Of a stretch of DNA of 8,615 nucleotides, positions 6,899-8,615 are shown piece after piece (positions within the stretch are counted from its first letter, which is position 1; each line of letters begins with the position of its first letter). The position numbers and the translations under genes are program-made. The stretch is from Candidatus Nanopelagicales bacterium (GTDB lineage: Bacteria > Actinomycetota > Actinomycetes > S36-B12 > UBA5976), in contig JAIOWT010000033.1 of NCBI GenBank assembly GCA_021742025.1, forward strand, positions 1 to 8,615. The letters run 5' to 3'. A model generated the notes under the pieces. It was given only the letters and a program-made list of their open reading frames with translations. It was not told the origin of the DNA and searched no databases.

Positions 6899-8101
6899 CT
6901 AACTGTTGCTGGCTGGAATGGTTTCCCAACCACGCAAGACAAACGTTGGGCGCTGAACTGGGGCACCCACAAGTTGTAGATTCGGAAATCTCTCAAACAA
7001 CATTGGCAACGAGTTCTGCATTTCAAGTCTTGCTAACGGTGCGCCAATACAGAAATGAATCCCAGCTCCAAACGCAATGTGCGGATTGTGTTTTCTTGTT
7101 ATGTCGAATTTGTCAGTGTTTTCGAAAACTTCTTCATCACGATTTGCCGAACCGAGCATGGCAACAACTTTTTGCCCTTCCAGGACTGTGGTTTGGCCGA
7201 TTGTGGTATCGCTAGTTGCAGTTCGCTCGAACATATGAAGTGGTGAATCGAAGCGCATCATTTCTTCCAATGCGGTGTCGGTTAGCTCCCGCGGAGCGCT
7301 TTTCATTAACGCGAGTTGGTCCTGGTTGCGAAACATTGCCACCATGCCATTTCCAAAACCATTTACTGAAGCTTCATGACCTGCATTAAGCAATAGAACA
7401 CACATAGCGATCAACTCGTGTTCATTTAGCTTTTCACCTTGCTCTTCAACTTCAACCAAGGCAGTAATCAAATCTGGTCGGGGATCAACTTTTCGCTTTG
7501 CAGCTAAGTCCGCTATGTAGGAACTGAATTCCAAACCCGCTTTTTGGGCGGCTAGCTCTTGTTCGCGCGATCTTCCATACTCATACATTTTTACAATGTC
7601 CTGCGACCAGCGGCGCAAGTCATTGGACATTTCTCTAGGAACACCTAACAGATCTGCAATTACCAGCACGGGTAATGGCTCTGCGTAATCAGCCAAAATG
7701 TCAAAGCTTCCAGATGTTGCAAGTTTTGCTTGCGCATCATCAAGTAGCCGTTCACAGATATCTTTAATGTTTGGCTCTAAGGCTGCTATCCGCCCAGGAG
7801 TGAAAGCTTTTTGAACCAACGAGCGCAACCGGGTGTGTTTTGGTGGCTCGCTATCCAAAATTGAATCCGAATGTAACCAATTGAAAATTTCCCACTCATC
7901 ATGTGGTTCTTGGGCCTGATACAGCCGACCTAAGCTCTTATTTCTTAAGGTTGCATTAGCCGTCTCATGAGTTGGTGCCAGCCAGAGACCTAACCGATCA
8001 CTCCAAACTAAATCTCTGTTAGCTCGCAGCTGTCGATAAATGTCATAGGGATTTGCAACCGTTGCTGGGTCGCGAGTATCGAGAATGTCAGCCAAGCTCA
8101 T
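6899..8101 (-). CDS. Cytochrome P450 (soluble bacterial type)
   Basis: The 400-aa protein is a full-length class I-type P450, a heme monooxygenase needing external ferredoxin and reductase. The heme loop is FGAGIHFCIG (344-353) with Cys351 as thiolate ligand, the K-helix ExxR is Glu280-Arg283 in EEMMRFDSP, and PPKHTRLRSLVQKAFTP (86-102) matches the C-helix region. The I-helix reads LLLNAGHEASVNGFGNG (236-252): the acid Glu243 is present, but the usual Thr after it is Ala244, with Ser245 next, a known type of variant that may shift the proton relay by one residue. There is no membrane anchor. The ATG overlaps the upstream membrane-protein stop by 4 nt (ATGA), so both are probably cotranslated. 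The substrate cannot be told from sequence; no ferredoxin or reductase gene lies in the window. Confidence 0.95.
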   Translation of the reverse strand: MSLADILDTRDPATVANPYDIYRQLRANRDLVWSDRLGLWLAPTHETANATLRNKSLGRLYQAQEPHDEWEIFNWLHSDSILDSEPPKHTRLRSLVQKAFTPGRIAALEPNIKDICERLLDDAQAKLATSGSFDILADYAEPLPVLVIADLLGVPREMSNDLRRWSQDIVKMYEYGRSREQELAAQKAGLEFSSYIADLAAKRKVDPRPDLITALVEVEEQGEKLNEHELIAMCVLLLNAGHEASVNGFGNGMVAMFRNQDQLALMKSAPRELTDTALEEMMRFDSPLHMFERTATSDTTIGQTTVLEGQKVVAMLGSANRDEEVFENTDKFDITRKHNPHIAFGAGIHFCIGAPLARLEMQNSLPMLFERFPNLQLVGAPVQRPTFVLRGWETIPASNS

Positions 8102-8514
8102 GCGCTATGTGGTTGCTCTTCCTTGTAGCCAATTGACTTTATTGGCAGTGTAATTAGGTAAAGGACTGCAAAGCCAGAGCCCAATCCAACAAATATCCAT
8201 CGACCCATAGTTGCCGTGCCGGGCGCAAGGTAGGTCAGGACACCTAGTCCAATAGAAACCAAAATCATTGCAACAGCTGCGCGACGAAAAGCTGGGTCCG
8301 CAGCGTTTCGAGATGTCGTTGCCATATGAATTGCAAGTGCGATGAGGATCACGCCCGTTAACCTAAACGACCAGATGACGGACTCATTTGATGGCACACC
8401 AATATATGTGAGAAATGAGGACGGATCGACAAGTAATGCAACTGCACTAATTGCAAAAACAATCGATCCAATGACCATAACCAAGCGAGAGTACCGATAT
8501 CTGGAATTGCGCAT
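8098..8514 (-). CDS. Small four-helix membrane protein, unknown function
   Basis: The 138-aa protein is not recognised. It has four likely membrane helices (about residues 11-29, 47-66, 79-97, 105-124), a basic N-terminus (MRNSRYRYSR) and short charged loops, including RNAADPAFRR between helices 2 and 3, which suggests both ends and that loop are cytoplasmic. There are no conserved cysteines or clear catalytic residues. Its stop overlaps the P450 start by 4 nt, so the two form a coupled pair and it may help place the P450 or its substrate at the membrane; that is inference. The ATG at 8514 has no ribosome site but TAGACT lies 6 nt upstream, which supports both the start and leaderless expression. 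Confidence 0.85.
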   Translation of the reverse strand: MRNSRYRYSRLVMVIGSIVFAISAVALLVDPSSFLTYIGVPSNESVIWSFRLTGVILIALAIHMATTSRNAADPAFRRAAVAMILVSIGLGVLTYLAPGTATMGRWIFVGLGSGFAVLYLITLPIKSIGYKEEQPHSA

Positions 8515-8520
8515 GGGTTA

Positions 8521-8526
8521 AGTCTA
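8521..8526 (-). promoter_or_regulatory. Leaderless -10 box (TAGACT) of the membrane protein/P450 pair
   Basis: TAGACT is followed by TAACCC and the ATG at 8514, so its last T is at -7, as expected for a leaderless actinobacterial mRNA. The hexamer and spacing equal those before the 467-aa gene. A TTGACT lies further up but is 28 bp away, too far to be its -35. Confidence 0.6.
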
Positions 8527-8560
8527 GAACTGCGCTCGGTGAATTAGTTCAGGCAGTCAA

Positions 8561-8614
8561 CTACTTGTGCAAGAGTCCTGCTTCACTCAACTTGTTGTCG
8601 CATTCTGAGGAACC
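8561..8614 (-). other. Possible C-terminal tail of an incoming minus-strand gene
   Basis: One minus-strand frame is open from the window edge for 17 codons (SSECDNKLSEAGLLHK before a TAG at 8561-8563) and ends about 47 nt before the next start codon, a reasonable layout for an upstream gene. The stretch is too short to identify, and the plus strand is also open here in some frames, so this may be non-coding. Confidence 0.2.
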
Positions 8615-8615
8615 T

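Noticed and set aside
5968..7026. Several minus-strand frames of 64 to 109 codons opposite menF and its end
   Set aside because: menF carries all catalytic motifs in the plus frame; the opposing frames have low-information, Cys/Ser/Arg-rich translations typical of shadows.
6946..7246. Plus-strand frames opposite the P450 C-terminal part
   Set aside because: They lie opposite the heme-binding region of the P450 and show no family features.
1..8615. Mobile element, tRNA, rRNA or defence system
   Set aside because: No transposase, integrase, terminal repeats, cloverleaf or known defence-family motifs were seen; the gene content is core metabolic plus two unknown membrane proteins and a P450.

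Overview
The window carries a chromosomal respiratory-chain neighbourhood from an actinobacterium. The evidence is the nuo gene order A-B-C-D-E, a NuoB beginning [10 protein letters not shown], a NuoC with a [17 protein letters not shown] segment, a menG beside nuoA, and several start codons placed 6 to 9 nt after a TANNNT -10 box, as in actinobacterial leaderless genes. Base composition looks close to balanced rather than GC-rich. That would suit small-genome freshwater actinobacteria (for example Nanopelagicales), but this placement is an inference and no search was run.

Layout from right to left. Bases 8515-8615 hold a promoter and perhaps the tail of an incoming minus-strand gene. On the minus strand, a 138-aa four-helix membrane protein (8098-8514) overlaps a cytochrome P450 (6899-8101) by 4 nt. 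On the plus strand, menF (isochorismate synthase, 5636-6898) meets the P450 gene stop codon to stop codon with no base between. A 66-bp divergent intergenic region containing the perfect palindrome AGCACGTGCT separates menF from an unrecognised 467-aa membrane protein (4166-5569, minus). That gene is followed by menG (3432-4121) and, after an intergenic stretch with tandem 32-bp hairpin repeats and a likely promoter, by nuoA, nuoB, nuoC, nuoD and the start of nuoE (minus, leaving the window at base 1).

How the genes work together. MenF makes isochorismate at the entry of menaquinone synthesis. MenG performs the last methylation that yields menaquinone. The nuo products form the quinone-binding arm and part of the membrane arm of complex I, which reduces that menaquinone. 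The 467-aa protein and the P450/membrane-protein pair have no assignable role; their position only makes a membrane or isoprenoid/quinone connection conceivable.

The most notable items are: (1) tandem hairpin repeats that grow out of the 3' end of menG and reuse its last codons; (2) the 467-aa protein, which looks like an internal duplication of a four-helix plus coiled-coil module ending in a sensor-kinase-like but histidine-free segment; (3) matching TAGACT boxes exactly 6 nt before two start codons. I see no defence system, mobile element, RNA gene or CRISPR array.
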